A stretch of 64,000 nt of DNA from Capsicum annuum (Eukaryota > Streptophyta > Magnoliopsida > Solanales > Solanaceae): the NCBI RefSeq assembly GCF_002878395.1, contig NC_061118.1, forward strand, positions 88,139,910 through 88,203,909. Reading direction: 5' to 3'. Position 1 is the stretch's first letter. The number at the start of each line of letters is the position of its first letter. Shown here piece after piece: positions 1 to 11,737 of the stretch. Made by a program: the position numbers and the translations under genes. Below the pieces are notes generated by a model, which did no database searches, had not been told where the DNA came from, and was given only the letters and a program-made list of their open reading frames with translations.

Positions 1-1113
1 CCGTAAGTTGAATGCTTATTATCCTTATTGAGTCCTATTGCCTTCTCCCTAGATTGAACTAATTTGTAGCAAAGATACAATATAATTCTAGGTTTGGGAT
101 GTGGTTTAAGTGTTGGAATCATGGTTAGTATGATTAACCTTAGTTGGGCTACTATAGTGATCCTAAAACCATGATTTGAGTAGAGTTGATTTAACTATCC
201 ATATTTATAGATAAAGTTCTTATCTTAGGATTGCTTATGGATTACTTAACATCTAGAAGTTGAAATAGACACCTTAGCCTAGTTTAGGGTATAAATTACC
301 TAAATATGGAAATTAAGGATTAGGAGTGGGTTCTTCTGGCCCACCTTAGACCAAGACTTTTGTTAGCCCATGTGGACTTATTGGCGGATGTTAGGAATAG
401 TTGAGATGTCATGATGTATATTTTTTTTTCAGAATAATGATTAATGGATTTTGGCCATGATATTCCTATGAAATTAATAATGGGCCTTTAGAGATGTTAT
501 TTCCTCTTAGAAGTGATATGGTCCTTTAGAGATGTTATTCCTATTAGATATGATATTTGGACTATACAGATGATATTCCTTATAGACATGATATTCATGA
601 CTTATCGATATGAGATGCCTTCTAGCTGTGAGATGCTTATTGATATATTATGCCTCCTAGATGTGAGATACCTCCTATGTGAGAGATGATTATATATATG
701 TTTTATGGCTTTTAAAGATGTTAGGTATCGTGAATATGCTACGACTTACAAAGATGAAATAATGTATAGATATAATTTTGGATATGGGTTTTGAATATGT
801 ATGTGGGCCAAAGGCCTTGATTATAATTCTATAATTATTCCAGACACCTTATTAGGCCTAAGGTCATGTTATAATATGAGTTGACCATTCGGAAAGTGTT
901 TATCCTTGTAAAGTATGTGATTATAGTTTATTGACTTATTAATGCTTATGGCCCCATTGTATGAATACTGGTGATGGCATACATAGATTTGGTATATTCA
1001 TGGTTGTTGCATTGGTGATTGAAACAATTCTAACAAGATTATGAGCTTATTATTGTTGTCACTAACTAAGGGTTAAAGCCTACTTTCTACCTTAAAATGG
1101 AATTCTTCATAAT
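1..1113. repeat. AT-rich repeat-like DNA left of the LINE, no gene
   Basis: No ORF resembles a protein. From about 470 to 730 there is a degenerate repeat built from variants of 'gatgttattcct' and 'gatatgagatgcc', a pattern often seen inside plant LTRs. The stretch continues past the LINE at 5246, because the LINE is flanked by a target duplication. I read both sides as one older repeat, possibly a solo LTR, but cannot see its ends. Confidence 0.4.
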
Positions 1114-1129
1114 AATAAATGTCAGTTCT
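1113..1129. repeat. Left target-site duplication of the LINE
   Basis: TAATAAATGTCAGTTCT matches 5229-5245 exactly. The 16-17 bp length is normal for target-primed reverse transcription by an APE-type LINE. Confidence 0.92.
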
Positions 1130-2105
1130 GGGAAATTCTATTTTCCAAATCAACAAACCAATCGCTGACTAATTTTTTAGTTTAATTCAAGAAGTTTGTC
1201 GATTTAGTTTCATGGTTCACCTCGACAGAGCAGTTGTAGCCATTTGTCGTATCCCACTACTTTGACTCTGACGTCGGCGATGTTGTAAATGCACCGACGA
1301 TAGGTAAGTGTATGCTTATGTCTCTCCCCTTTTCTTTCTCTTTCTCCCTCTTTCTCTTTCTTTCTTTTTTGCTCTTTACACTGCTATTGCTGATGGGGTA
1401 GGGTTTCCGCCAGCTCAACCCCAGTGTACGACAATCCCCTATGTCCAGATTAACAGGCTGTGCTCGACCAGATCTAATTCTAGGAACGCCCAGGCGATGC
1501 TCCGATGACATTCAAGCAATGCTCCAATAACATTATTCTGGTGACAAATTATAGGGATACAACACAATTGTAGGGTAAAGGCAATGATAGAAAATTCTGG
1601 CGACCAATTTCTGCACTAATTGTCCAAAATTCAACAAAACAATCAAGAAAATGGCCATCACTGCGTCTTCTCTAAGTATTAGGTACACTCATTTCATTCT
1701 TATCTAGTTTATTTATTTCTAGTTTATTTGGTGTAGGATTTCTATCTCTTTGTCTATCTTGATATCCTGTCTGTTTTTCTTGATTTGTTCATATGGGATT
1801 ACTGATTTCAATTTCTCTGTAACTTAGTAGGTGTTCTTTATTATTATATCTGGGTGGGTAGTATAGTGCCTGTTGTTGTTTATGAGTAGCAACCTCATTT
1901 GCTGGGTTTTTGTTGGATTATTTGGTTGTTTTTAGTCATACCCTTTTACTCGTTGTATTTTTATCTCCTGTGTTCTTCACTTTCTTTTAGTGTATTCTTT
2001 TGAATGGTGGCTGGGGTGATAAATGGCAGACCCTCATGTCATAGCTTGGGGTCGAGGTGGGGATAGGGTCTAGGTACGAGTTTGGGGTTGTTCTAGAACA
2101 TAGAA

Positions 2106-2753
2106 ATGCTTCAAGGTAATTCTATAGAGCTGGTAAAGATTCTTAGAAAGAGGAGGGTTAGTATAGCAGGTATCCAGGAAACTAAAAGGGTAGGCATTAA
2201 GGAGAGAGATATGGATGGATATAAGTTATGGTACTCAGGTAGCGTGAGACATAGAAATGAGGTAGGTATCTTAGTAGATGAGGATCTTAGAGAGCAGGTG
2301 GTGGAGGTTAAGAGAGTTAGTGATAGGTTGATATCTATTAAGTTGGTCATTAGAGGGTCTTCAGTGAACGCTATTAGTGCCTATGCTTCACAAGTAGGTT
2401 TGCACAAGGAGGAGAAGAAGAGCTTTTTGGAGGTTTTGGATGAGGTGGTGAGGGGTGTCCCGATCACTGGGAAGCTTTTTGTGGAAGGAGATTTTAATGG
2501 GCATATTGGGTCTTTGTTGAGAGGGTATGATGATGTGTATGGCGATTTTGGTTTTGGGCAGAGAAATGAAGGTGGAACTTCACTTTTGGATTTTTCTAGG
2601 GCTTATGGGTTATGGATAGCGAATTCAAGCTTTTTGAAGAAGGAGGAGCACCTTATTACTTTTCCCAGTTTAGTGGCCAAGACTCGAATTGACTTTTTTC
2701 TCCTTAGAAAGGGTGATAGAGCACTATTTAAAACTGTAAATTCATACCAGTGA
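2106..2753 (+). pseudogene. LINE endonuclease domain (APE/EEP fold), remnant
   Basis: The longest open piece (215 codons) is an apurinic-type endonuclease domain, which nicks target DNA in LINE insertion. Visible motifs are IQETK (catalytic Glu region) at about residue 22, a VEGDFNGHIG block (catalytic Asp/Asn) near 126, and TRIDFFLL (C-terminal motif; the conserved TSRID appears as KTRID) near 193. The usual SWNIG start motif lies just upstream but its Trp codon is TAG. The first Met here is therefore only where the open piece begins, not the original start. The frame continues beyond 2753 with a shift at the end. Confidence 0.85.
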
Positions 2754-3650
2754 GTCTTTCGACTCAACATAGGTTGTTGGTGATGGACTTAGTAATCAAC
2801 AAGGGCAAAAAGAAGAGGAGTGTGGAGGCTCGACCCAGGATTAAGTGGGGTAGCTTGATGTTGGCTAGTGCTTTAGAGATAGGGGAAAAGTTGAAGAGGA
2901 GTGGGCCTTGGGAGAGTAAAAGGGATGTGGATAGTATGTGGGAGACGACTACCAGTTGTATTAGGGAGACCGCTTGAGAGGTGTTGGGTGTTTTGAGAGG
3001 TCAATCTGGTAAGAATCAAAGGGATTGGTGGTGGAACAAAAAAGTTAAGAGAAAGGTAGAGTCTAAAAAGGTAGCTTATGCCAAGTTGGTTAAGAAAAAG
3101 AATGATGAGGAGAGACAGAAGAATAAGAAGGAGTATAAGGTAGCTAGATGAGAGGCTAAGCTAGCAGTTACGACAGCTAAGACATTAACTTTTTAGAGTG
3201 TGTATGCTGTTTTATAGGAGAAAGGCTGGGATAAGAAGTTGTATAGGCTTGCTAAGGCCAGGGAACGGAGGGATCGTGATCTTGACCAAGTGAAGTACGT
3301 CAAGGGAGAGGATAGTACAGTGTTGGTTGAAAATGCCTTCATAAGAAAGATGTCGCAGTCCTATTTTCATAAACTCTTGAACGACGAGGGGGAAAAAGGT
3401 TTCGTGTTGGGAGATTTGAAAAAGTCTGAGGAGTGTTACGGTTATGGTCATTGTAGGCATATTGATGTTAAGGAGGTTAAGGGGTCTATTCGCAGAATAC
3501 ATCGGGGTAGGGCGACGGGATCAGATGAGATTCTAATGGATTTTTAGAAGAGCACTGGTGGGGCAGGTTTGAAGTGGTTGACATGGTTGTTTAACATCAT
3601 ATTAAGGGCGGCAAAGATGCCTGAAGTGTGGAGGTAAAGTACGAAGATTC
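2750..3650 (+). pseudogene. LINE linker between endonuclease and RT, remnant
   Basis: Open pieces at 2750-2977 and 3239-3547 carry Lys/Arg-rich sequence typical of the connector between EN and RT in plant RTE LINEs. Examples are 'KRRSVEARPRIKWG'-like text, a WWWN block, and the pre-RT motif GRATGSDEI near 3510. Several TAG/TGA stops and at least one frameshift lie between the pieces. No independent function is suggested. Confidence 0.75.
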
Positions 3651-4310
3651 CTTTATATAAGAATAAGGGAGACATCCAGAGTTGCAATAACTATAGAGGT
3701 ATTAAGTTGTTAAGTCATACTATGAAAGTTTAGGAATGGGTGGTAGAGTTGAGACTGAGAAAGATTGTGACTATCTCTGAGAATCAGTTTGGTTTCATGT
3801 CAGGTCGCTCGACTACTGAGGCTATTCACCTTGTGAGAATATTAGTGAAGCAATTTTGAGAGAGAAAAAAGGACTTGCATATGGTGTTTATTGATCTCGA
3901 AAAGGCATATGATAGAGTGCCCAAAGAGATTCTGGAGAGGTGCTTGGAGGCTAAAAGGGTGATTGTGGCATACATTTGGTCGATTTAGGACATGTATGAT
4001 GGCGCGAAGACTCATGTGAGGATGGTAGGTGGAGATTCAGAGAACTTTTTGATTTTGATAGGGTTGAACCAGGGATCAACTCTTAGCCCTTTTTTATTTG
4101 CCTTAGTGTTGGATATGTTAACACAACATATTTAGGGAGGGGTGCCTTGGTGTCTGTTATTTGCAGATAATGTGGTATTGATTGCTGAGAATTGGGAAAG
4201 AGTTAATGATAACTTGGAGATTTGGAGACAGACCCTTGAGTCTAAAGAATTTTGATTAAGTAGGACCAAGACGGAGTACTTGGAATGTAAGTTAAGTGAT
4301 GTGTTGTAGG
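3640..4310 (+). pseudogene. LINE reverse transcriptase, inactive
   Basis: Read across stops, this is a non-LTR reverse transcriptase. It shows [43 protein letters not shown] and GLNQGSTLSPFLFALVLD. The catalytic loop at 4160-4171 reads FADN where the family has FADD, so the second metal-binding Asp is now Asn (GAT to AAT). In-frame stops interrupt the domain at several points, for example in KV*EW, QF*ER and HI*GG. The copy is dead on two counts: stops and a lost catalytic residue. Confidence 0.9.
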
Positions 4311-4860
4311 ATACTGACGTGGTTGTGAAGCTGGAATCTCAGGCCATTTAGAAGAGGAAGAGTTTCAAGTATCTAGGGTCTATGATTCAGGGCAATGGTA
4401 AGATTGATGAGGATGTCACGCATCATATTGGGGCAGTATAGTTGAAATGGAGACTTGCATCAGAAGTTTTATGTGATAATAAGGTACTCTCAAAGCTTAA
4501 AGGTAAGTTCTATAGAGTGGTAGTCCGATTGACTATGTTGTATGGAGTGAAGTGTTATCCAGTTAAGAAATCCTACATCCAAAATTTAAAGGTGAAAGAG
4601 ATGAGAATGTTGCGTAGATGTATGGTCAGACCAGGAAGGATAGAGTGAGGAATGAGATTATTCAGGAAAAGATAAGAGTGGCTTTAGTGGAGGACAAGAT
4701 ACAAGAAGTGAGGTTACGTTGGTTTGGTCACGTGATGAGGAGGGGTTTTGATATGCCAGTGCGGAGGTGTGAGACATTGGCTATGGATAATCTTAGGAGG
4801 GGGAGAGGTAGGCCAAAAAAATATTTGAGGGAGGTGATTAGGCATGATATGGAGTAATAA
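4310..4860 (+). pseudogene. LINE post-RT C-terminal domain, remnant
   Basis: Two open pieces (4442-4648 and 4618-4857) carry the conserved region after RT in plant RTE LINEs: [50 protein letters not shown] and GRGRPKK. A one-base shift between them puts the second piece in another frame. The original reading frame ends with TAA at 4855-4860. Confidence 0.85.
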
Positions 4861-5245
4861 CAGCTTACGGAGTACATGACCCTTGATAGGAAGGCGTGAA
4901 GAATGCAGATTAAGGTAGAGGGTTAAGGGGTAGGAGGGTATCGATAACAGTAGGGGAGTGTTCTGTATTTGTGTCTGAATTTTCTTGTTAGTAGGTGTTG
5001 AGTGTTGTCTATAGTTTTAGTATTATCTTATGGCTAGCGTTATCAGTTTATTTTGCATACTGTACAAGTTTACATGCATTTATGTATTGTTTTGTTATAT
5101 TGTTATTGGTTCTAAGCTGGGGGTCTATCGAAACTAGCCTCTCTACTTCACTTGAGGCAGTGATATGGACTGCGTACACTCTACCCTCCCCAAACCCCAC
5201 TAGGTGGGAATATAATGGTATGTTGTTGTAATAAATGTCAGTTCT

Positions 5246-5960
5246 AATGAATAACTTATAAACAAGAGAGGTTAATAATGATGTTTAAAAATATATGACC
5301 GAGATAATTTACGGTCATGAGAGATTTCAATCCTTTCTACACTTTTATAATAATTTAGTCCCAAAATTTACTCTGGGCATCAAATTTACGGATTTACACA
5401 CTTTAGCCATGGATTGAGCCCATGCACCCATCATATCCAGATACACATTTATCCGATATGGGACGGCAGAAGATGCTGGATTGATAATATAAATTCTAGG
5501 TAAAACCAAATGAAAGTTATAATATTTAAGTTATGTATATATGCTTATTGATAATGTTATATTGATAATGAGCGACGAATTATGGAAGTATACTCTACCT
5601 TGCTTCTATTATTATGTTAATTTAATTTAGCCCTCATGGGGCTTGTTCTTTAATTTAGCCCTCGTGGGGCTTGGGCTTTACTTTAGCCCTTGTGGGGTTT
5701 CTCTCTCTATTATTGACATTGATTTGGATATTATGATGATATGATGATGCCAGACAAAGCCGGAGGATTTTATGGTAATGTGATTATACTGGAAAGGACG
5801 GAGGATGTAATGATGATAATATTGATACCCAGCAAGGCCGAAGGATGATTATATGATATGCCTATGTGTACATCTACCAATTCGAGTCTAGGTAGCTCTA
5901 TGTATGGAATATATATATATACCCGACAAGGCCAGAGGATGATTATGATTATGATGGTTA
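5246..5960. repeat. Continuation of the LINE's host repeat, with degenerate internal repeats
   Basis: No gene is seen. 5632-5700 holds three copies of a ~32-bp unit around 'tttagccctcgtggggctt'. 5748-5945 holds four spaced copies of a unit around 'cccgacaaggccggaggatg'. This style of spaced repeat occurs in LTRs of plant Ty3 elements. I cannot place LTR ends. Confidence 0.45.
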
Positions 5961-6330
5961 TGGCAGTGATGGATTTTAAAGACTTTAACTTATAGACACA
6001 AAGGATCTAACGACTCCAACTTTCAGACTTTGAAAGCTTTAATATGAAAGATTTGAAAACTTCAACTTGAAGACATTAACTTATAGTCGTAGAGCATCCG
6101 AAGACTTTGACTTGTACATCCTATGAACGTATAAGCTTCAATATGGTGAATTTGAAAGCTCCAATATAAATACTTAGTGAGTTTGAAGGCTTCAACTTGT
6201 AGACATAGATCGTTTGAAGACTTCATCTATCAGACTTTGTAAACTTGCAGGCTTCAATATGGTAACTTTGAAATCTCTAACATAAAGACATCGTGAATCT
6301 GAAAACTTTAATTTATGCCAAAGAAGCTCA
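5960..6330. repeat. Degenerate tandem repeat next to the Tat pol 3' end
   Basis: About eight diverged units of roughly 40-50 bp are built around 'tttgaagacttcaacttgta' and 'gacat'. They lie beyond the end of the minus-strand Tat pol, where Tat/Ogre elements often have tandem repeats in their 3' UTR. No second copy of the LTR seen at 25479-26220 is recognisable left of here, so the 3' LTR appears lost or too diverged. Confidence 0.5.
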
Positions 6331-6472
6331 TATTTAATAGGGTTTGCCCCCATCGATCCACCAACACTGCAAGTCTGAAGATTGATGAAACAAAAAAATC
6401 TCTTGAATATTGACTTTTTATGTGAGCGGGAACATGCATTTTTTTTACACTCATGCAACTGAACTCAAAATA

Positions 6473-6609
6473 AAATTTCAACCACCTACGTACCTCAATG
6501 AAGAGGATCAAGTCATAACATAGTTTTGGGTAAGTGTTTTTTATATTTTTTTTGTGTCCTAACTTTTGTCTAGGCCGCCTCTTTTGAGGTACGTAGGTGG
6601 TTGAAATTT
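6473..6609. repeat. Perfect 26-bp inverted repeat with an 85-nt spacer
   Basis: The arms at 6473-6498 and 6584-6609 are exact reverse complements and contain 'CACCTACGTACCTCAA' / 'TTGAGGTACGTAGGTG'. The spacer is T-rich. It lies in the 3' UTR side of the Tat element, so it would form a long hairpin in that element's RNA. Confidence 0.9.
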
Positions 6610-6699
6610 CATTTTCCGCCTCTTTTGAGGTTTTTAACTTAGCAGACTTTTTTTAAGTCATACTCAGTTTATATTCTTGCGAGCCAAGAGTGGACATGC

Positions 6700-7700
6700 A
6701 TTTTATGCTCGTGCCTTAAGGAGTGTCATCTTTTTTCAAGGATAATACTTTTTCAAGAACTTGACATTAATAGGACCAATCTTTATGCCATCTGCATCAA
6801 CAAGCTTATAAGCACCACTTGAATATGCCTTTTGTATGACATATGGTCCATCCCACTTTGAGATGAATTTCCACCACTTATGAGAAGTAATAATGGGTCA
6901 TCTTATTGCTAGGACCTAATATCCAACTTAAAAGAATCTTAAGCGAACTCTTTAGTTGAAAGAGCGAGATAGGCAGACTTGGTAATATTCAAAATTTTGT
7001 TGAGCTTCTAGCCTCTTCTCATCAAGAGCTTCCAATTCCACAAGATGAAACTTAGCATTTTCTTCTTCAGTGAACCCTTCTTGAATAGTCAATCTCAAAG
7101 AGGGTATTTGACACTCAAGTGGCAGGACTGCTTCAACTCTAAAAGTAAGTGAGTATGAGGTTGCTTGTATCGATGTGCAGTAAGTCATCCTATATGCCCA
7201 AAAAGCTTTATCCATTCATTCATGCCAATCTCGTTTGGATTTGGAGATGACTTTCTTCAATAGATTGCATAAAGTCTTATTGAATGCTTCAGCTAGACCA
7301 TTGGCGACAACATGGTACATAGAAGATTTATGCTTCTTGAAATCAAAGAGATCATAAATTTTGTTCATCAGCTTGTTATCAAATGACTTGCCGTTATTGG
7401 TTATTATATACTGAGGAACTCCAAAATGGTAGATGATATTCGGTCGAATGAAGTTTGAAATATTCTTCTTCTTCACTTCTTTGAGAGCAACAACTTCAAC
7501 CTATTTTCAGAAGTAAACTGTTACGACCAAGATGTACAAGTGTCCACCAAAAGATTTTTGCAGTGGTCCAACAATATCTAATCCCTAAGCATTGGATATC
7601 CAAGATGCTATAGTTGGGTTTAATACTTCAGGAGGTTGATGTATGAAATTTGCATGAAATTGGTAAGATTAGCATCTTCTAGCATAGTCCAATCAATCTT
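6700..7700 (-). pseudogene. Tat integrase remnant
   Basis: Minus-strand pieces at 7216-7476 and 6952-7215 plus read-through to about 6735 give a Ty3-type integrase, which joins element cDNA into the chromosome. The catalytic core shows FGVPQYIITNNGKSFDN (the usual ITDNG has Asn for the catalytic Asp), then a region with 'NGLAEAFNKTLCNLLKK' where the catalytic Glu motif (usually EA-N) sits. The core end reads AFWAYRMTY. The C-terminal part contains GPYVIQKAYSSGAYKLVD. Frameshifts and stops separate the pieces. Confidence 0.8.
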
Positions 7701-8333
7701 TCACCATTGTCGGTCAATAATATCCTTTGGTCCAGACTGATGAGATCCACATACTCCTGAGTTGCTTTATGCAAAGCTTAAACTGCTTCTTCCTTTCCCT
7801 AACATCGCAAGAGCACTATATAGCGTGTATTTATAGTAAAAGAAATGAGATGTACGACAACGGATGTTAGTCCTTCTCCTTGGATCCTCTGTAAGTATCC
7901 CATAACATAAGTAGTCAATGACACGTTGTCACCAATATTCCTTTATGGCTTCAAACACAGTGATGAGGTGCTTAACCTTATTTTCTACATCTTCATCCTT
8001 ATTCGATGGTGGTACTATCTATTCTTGGTGGATAGTAACTCGTGTATGATTCAGAAGAGTTAGGGTTGAGGCAAAAGCAGCTAGCGAATCAACTTGCTTA
8101 TTTTTTGCTTGGAACATATTGAAGGGTTACTTCTCTAAGCCATCCTATCAACTTTTGAGCATAATCATGATATGGGCATAGCTTAGGCTTTCTGACTTCA
8201 TAGCTTCATAAAAGCTGCTTGATCACTAATTGAGAGTCACCAAAGACTTGTAATTCATAGCACCATGTTGACTGCCATCTCAAGTTCGAGTATTAACGTT
8301 TGATATTCAGCAACATTTTGGAGCAACTATTTG
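7700..8333 (-). pseudogene. Tat region between second RNase H and integrase, remnant
   Basis: No long ORF survives, but read across frames the minus strand still shows ELQVFGDSQLV, a core motif of the archaeal-type RNase H, near 8240-8265. A 'WLREV' stretch and HHCC-like histidine/cysteine text lie toward the integrase. It is continuous with its neighbours, with no sign of a separate insertion. Confidence 0.6.
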
Positions 8334-8830
8334 TCAGGGTAAAAAAGTATGGGATGACTTCTCCTTGTGGAGTGACAAACACCTTACCCGCACCAGCTTC
8401 ACCTCGACATACGACACCATTAAAGTATATCTTCTAGGGGGGCCTGGCTTCAATAACCATTGCATCTTCATTAGGAAGTTCATCAGCCAGTTCCCATCAT
8501 CAGGTATCAAGTGGTCTGCCAAGAAGTGTGCAAATGCTTTTCTATTTACAGCCTTTTGGGGAATATCCACTATCTCAAACTGTTGAAATTGAAGGCACCA
8601 CCTTGTAAGTTGATCATTAAGGACTAGTTTTGACATCACAAACTTGATGGGATTTACCGTAAATACAAGACAGATGACATGAGCTTGAAAGTAGTGTTTC
8701 ATATTTTGGATTGAGAAGGCTAATGCCAGACACAACTTTTCAATCGGAGAATACTTTAGCTCATTTGGTGTCATCATTCTACTCAGACAGTAAAGAGAGT
8801 TTTCTTAGCCTTTACTATTTTCTTGAGCCA
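8334..8830 (-). pseudogene. Tat RNase H and start of second RNase H, remnant
   Basis: A 147-codon piece reads YSPIEKLCLALAF, then MKHYFQAH, then a linker and KPGPPRRYTLMV. The first part is the end of the Ty3 RT-linked RNase H. The last is the expected start of the archaeal-type RNase H that defines the Tat lineage (the family has W..YFDGA there). These domains remove the RNA strand during cDNA synthesis. The catalytic aspartate block has drifted beyond recognition. Confidence 0.75.
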
Positions 8831-9985
8831 GTAGTGCTCCAACTGACCTTTCTTATGTTGTGATTTAGAGTATCAATGGTTTTCCAAGTATGGGTGTTGC
8901 AAAAACTAGAGGCTTCATCAAGTATGATTGATACTTTCAAAGGACTTGCTACAAGCTTGGTCCCATTTGAAAGGAGCATCTTTCTTTATGAGACGACTAA
9001 ATGGTAGACATTTTCTAGCCAGGTTCAAAATAAACCTCCTTAAATATGCTAGCCTTTCTTGAAGGCTTTTTAACTCGTTAATGTTTCGAGGCTCGGGAAT
9101 CTTCTAAATTGTATTGACCTTGGCCTGATCAATTTCAATTCCCCAGTGTCATATAATAAAGCCAAGGAACTTTCTAGAAGTAACTCCGAAGGCACATTTC
9201 AATGGGGTCATCCTAAGTTGATATCTTTGTAGCAACTCAAATACCATTCTTAGGTCCTTCAAGTGGTCGCCCCTCTTTCTTTACTTCACCACTAAGTTAT
9301 CCACATAGCACTCGATATTACTACAGAGAAAGCCATTAAAGATGTTTTGCATAGACCTTTGATAAGTGGCATTGAAATTCTTCAAAACAAAAGGCATAAT
9401 CTTGTAGCAATAAATACCTTTGGACTTATAAAATGTCGTTAGATCCTTATCGTTTAGTGCCATAAGGGTTTGGTTATAGTCAGATGAATCATCTATGAAG
9501 GACATCGCCTCATAACCAGTGGCATCATGAATCATCAACTTTAGAATGGGGATTGGAAAATCATCCTTCGGACATACATTGTTGAGATCCCTAAAGTCAA
9601 CATAAACTCAAATTTGGCCATTTTTCTTCTGCATAGGAACAATGCTTGAAATCCACGTCATGTATTTGACTTCACGAATAAAGCCAGCTTCTATGAGTTT
9701 GTTAACCTTATTTAAAATCAATGGCACCAATTCTGACTTGAAGCGCCTTTGGTCTTGCTTAATACGATGAGTACCATTCTTGACCGCCAACTGATGGACT
9801 GCTACTTTTGGATCTAACTCGGGCATCTCCTTATAACTCCAAGCGAAGACATCCATATATTCTTTTAGTATGTCCATATAAGTTATTTCTTCATCAATTT
9901 TTAGAAAAGTGCTTACGTAAGATGGTTTTGGTTCCTCATTAGTGCCAAGATTAACTTCTTTCAAAGGATCTATTATGGTCTTCAC
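8831..9985 (-). pseudogene. Tat reverse transcriptase remnant, inactive
   Basis: Pieces at 9608-9985 and 9281-9538 carry a Ty3 RT. Seen are MDVFAWSYKEMPELDP upstream, then LNKVNKLIEAGFIREVKY, then SFIDDSSDYNQ and the catalytic loop CYVDNLVVK. The second Asp of YVDD is Asn (codon AAC at 9298-9296, minus strand). Downstream, 8831-9280 still shows connection-region text such as FLGF-like and GI-IDP-type motifs, out of frame. Confidence 0.85.
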
Positions 9986-9999
9986 TCCTTCTTTAAGTT

Positions 10000-11737
10000 A
10001 AGATGGAGCATCCCCAACATCTTTCTCCGCTTAAGGATTATCATCATTGATAGATAGGTGGTAATACTAGGAAATATATCCTACTTCTTCATGAACCTTC
10101 ATTTGACATGAGGCGTAATTCTCACTTTAGGTTGTAATATGATGTGAAGAGCCTATGCTTTCTTCATCTTCCTCACATTTCTTGGTATAAACCACGTTAT
10201 AAGTCTTTGCTTTTAACATCTTCTTTTAGAAACCGTGAGTTTCATCTGTTGCCTCATTCTAAAAGGAATCAAACTTTGAAAATCCTTCTGGATTCTAGGT
10301 GAAGAGTGTATTTTTATGCTTTGAAAATTTCTTCGACGCTTGTTGCCTTTCTTTTATTTAGCGGACCCAACCTTTCAAACACAAAAATTCTTGTGGTTGA
10401 TTCTCTATGTCGATCAAAGATAGAAGGTAGTATAATGGAAGCAATGGGTTTCTCTTCCACAGTGATATAGTTGCTAACTCTCCTTCTTATGAAGATACAA
10501 ATGAGAGGTGGAGGCATATATCATAGGCCTTCATGTGCCTGCTTAGTCGTACTTTCTTTTGGAATCTTGCCCAACCTTGATGGCTCATTATGATTGTATC
10601 CATCCTTTACAAATAACTTCTAAGCATTTAGATCGAAGCCTTCTTTTGTATGCTTCATAAGGAGTGTTATATCTTGTGGCAGATTTTGAGCCACAAACCT
10701 CCAAATAGCCTTGAGGTTGGGTTTATTGTGTCAATCTGCTTGATATGTAGAGTTATCCCTCCTATTACTTATCTCGATCATTGGATGAATGATTTTATTA
10801 TTTCTTTATGGAGGATAAGAGTCATCTTTCTTTTTGTGGATGCAATACTTTCTTTATTTGATGGGGAGAAAGGCTTCTTGGAGGTAACTTTTTTGATAGC
10901 CATCGTTGACCTTCTTAGCTACAAGATCATCAAACTTGGTCTTTGTGACATCAACAACTCTTTTTTGATTCATAACATAATTTTTTAAGTAGAATTTGGC
11001 ATCAACAAAGTGTAACTCAGCTTCAGTAAATGGCTTATCATCGACATCTATCTTTCTTTTCTCTCTATCTTTGAGATACTTCAAGCATTGGTAGTAAGAG
11101 GACAATCCAATTTTGTTCTTATTTACCTTAGGCTTACCAAGTATTATAGTGTATGAAGTCTTGGCATCAATCACATGTATCAATGTATTTGATCGAAAAT
11201 CGTTCATATGAATCCCTTACTTGATAGATCCCATGGCCTTCTGATCCCCTTGATTGAAGCTTTGGATCATCAAATGAATTCCAACAAGTGCATCAATAGC
11301 AATGCCAAGTCCTTCATTATGTGAATAGGAAAGATATTGACTCCAAATTCCTCATCTATCAAGATTTTGTTTATCTTCTTTCTTTGAATATGACCCACCA
11401 TATACAAGGAGCGATTGTGTAGGGTTCCACTAAGTAGGAGATCATCATTTGTAAATATGATTTTTGTGTCACATACATATGTTTCTTGGCTAAGAGATTC
11501 AGCAGGCTTTTCAGAAGATAAAGGAACTTCCATGGGTAGGTTTTTACCCTTTGCCCCTTCTTTGCCAGTATTAAAATAAGATGCCTCAAGGTTGACTTGA
11601 GCCATTTTTACACGGTACCAACTTGGTAAAAATTCTTCCAAAGTCATATGATTCCATGGGTTTTGGTAGTGAAGCTTAATTACCCTCATCTTCTGCGAAA
11701 GCTCAACTAGCCTCTGTTTTCTTGATTTCTTCACCAT
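10000..11737 (-). pseudogene. Tat protease and gag-pol linker remnant
   Basis: The 155-codon piece at 11270-11737 ends in an aspartic-protease-like region. FTNDDLLLSGTLHNRSLYMV leads to LIDEEFGVNIFPIH, where the family has a DDGS-type active site. The Gly-Ser of the active site has become Glu-Phe, so the protease is dead. The next piece, 10854-11207, continues with ADAKTSYTIILGKP-like text (the conserved region after the active site is W-LG-P-H/W in relatives). 10000-10850 is linker without a recognisable domain. Confidence 0.75.

Larger units (their letters stand above)
1130..5228 (+). mobile_element. Full-length but inactive RTE-type LINE retrotransposon
   Basis: This is a non-LTR retrotransposon with a 5' leader (1130 to about 2050, including a C/T-rich tract at 1320-1375), one EN-RT reading frame and a 3' UTR. 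The 3' end reads 'ccccactaggtgggaatata' followed by 'tgttgttg', a typical plant RTE 3' end. A perfect 17-bp direct repeat, TAATAAATGTCAGTTCT, lies at 1113-1129 and 5229-5245. This is the target-site duplication and fixes both ends, so the copy is not 5'-truncated. Many in-frame stops and frameshifts break the frame and the RT active site is altered, so it cannot move on its own. Confidence 0.93.

Noticed and set aside
1257..1511. Overlapping open frames on both strands with a Lys/Glu/Arg-rich or Phe/Leu-rich stretch
   Set aside because: They come from a C/T-rich tract in the LINE 5' leader and have low complexity; no protein family fits.
10650..10988. 112-codon plus-strand open frame
   Set aside because: It is the antisense shadow of the Tat gag-pol linker read on the minus strand.
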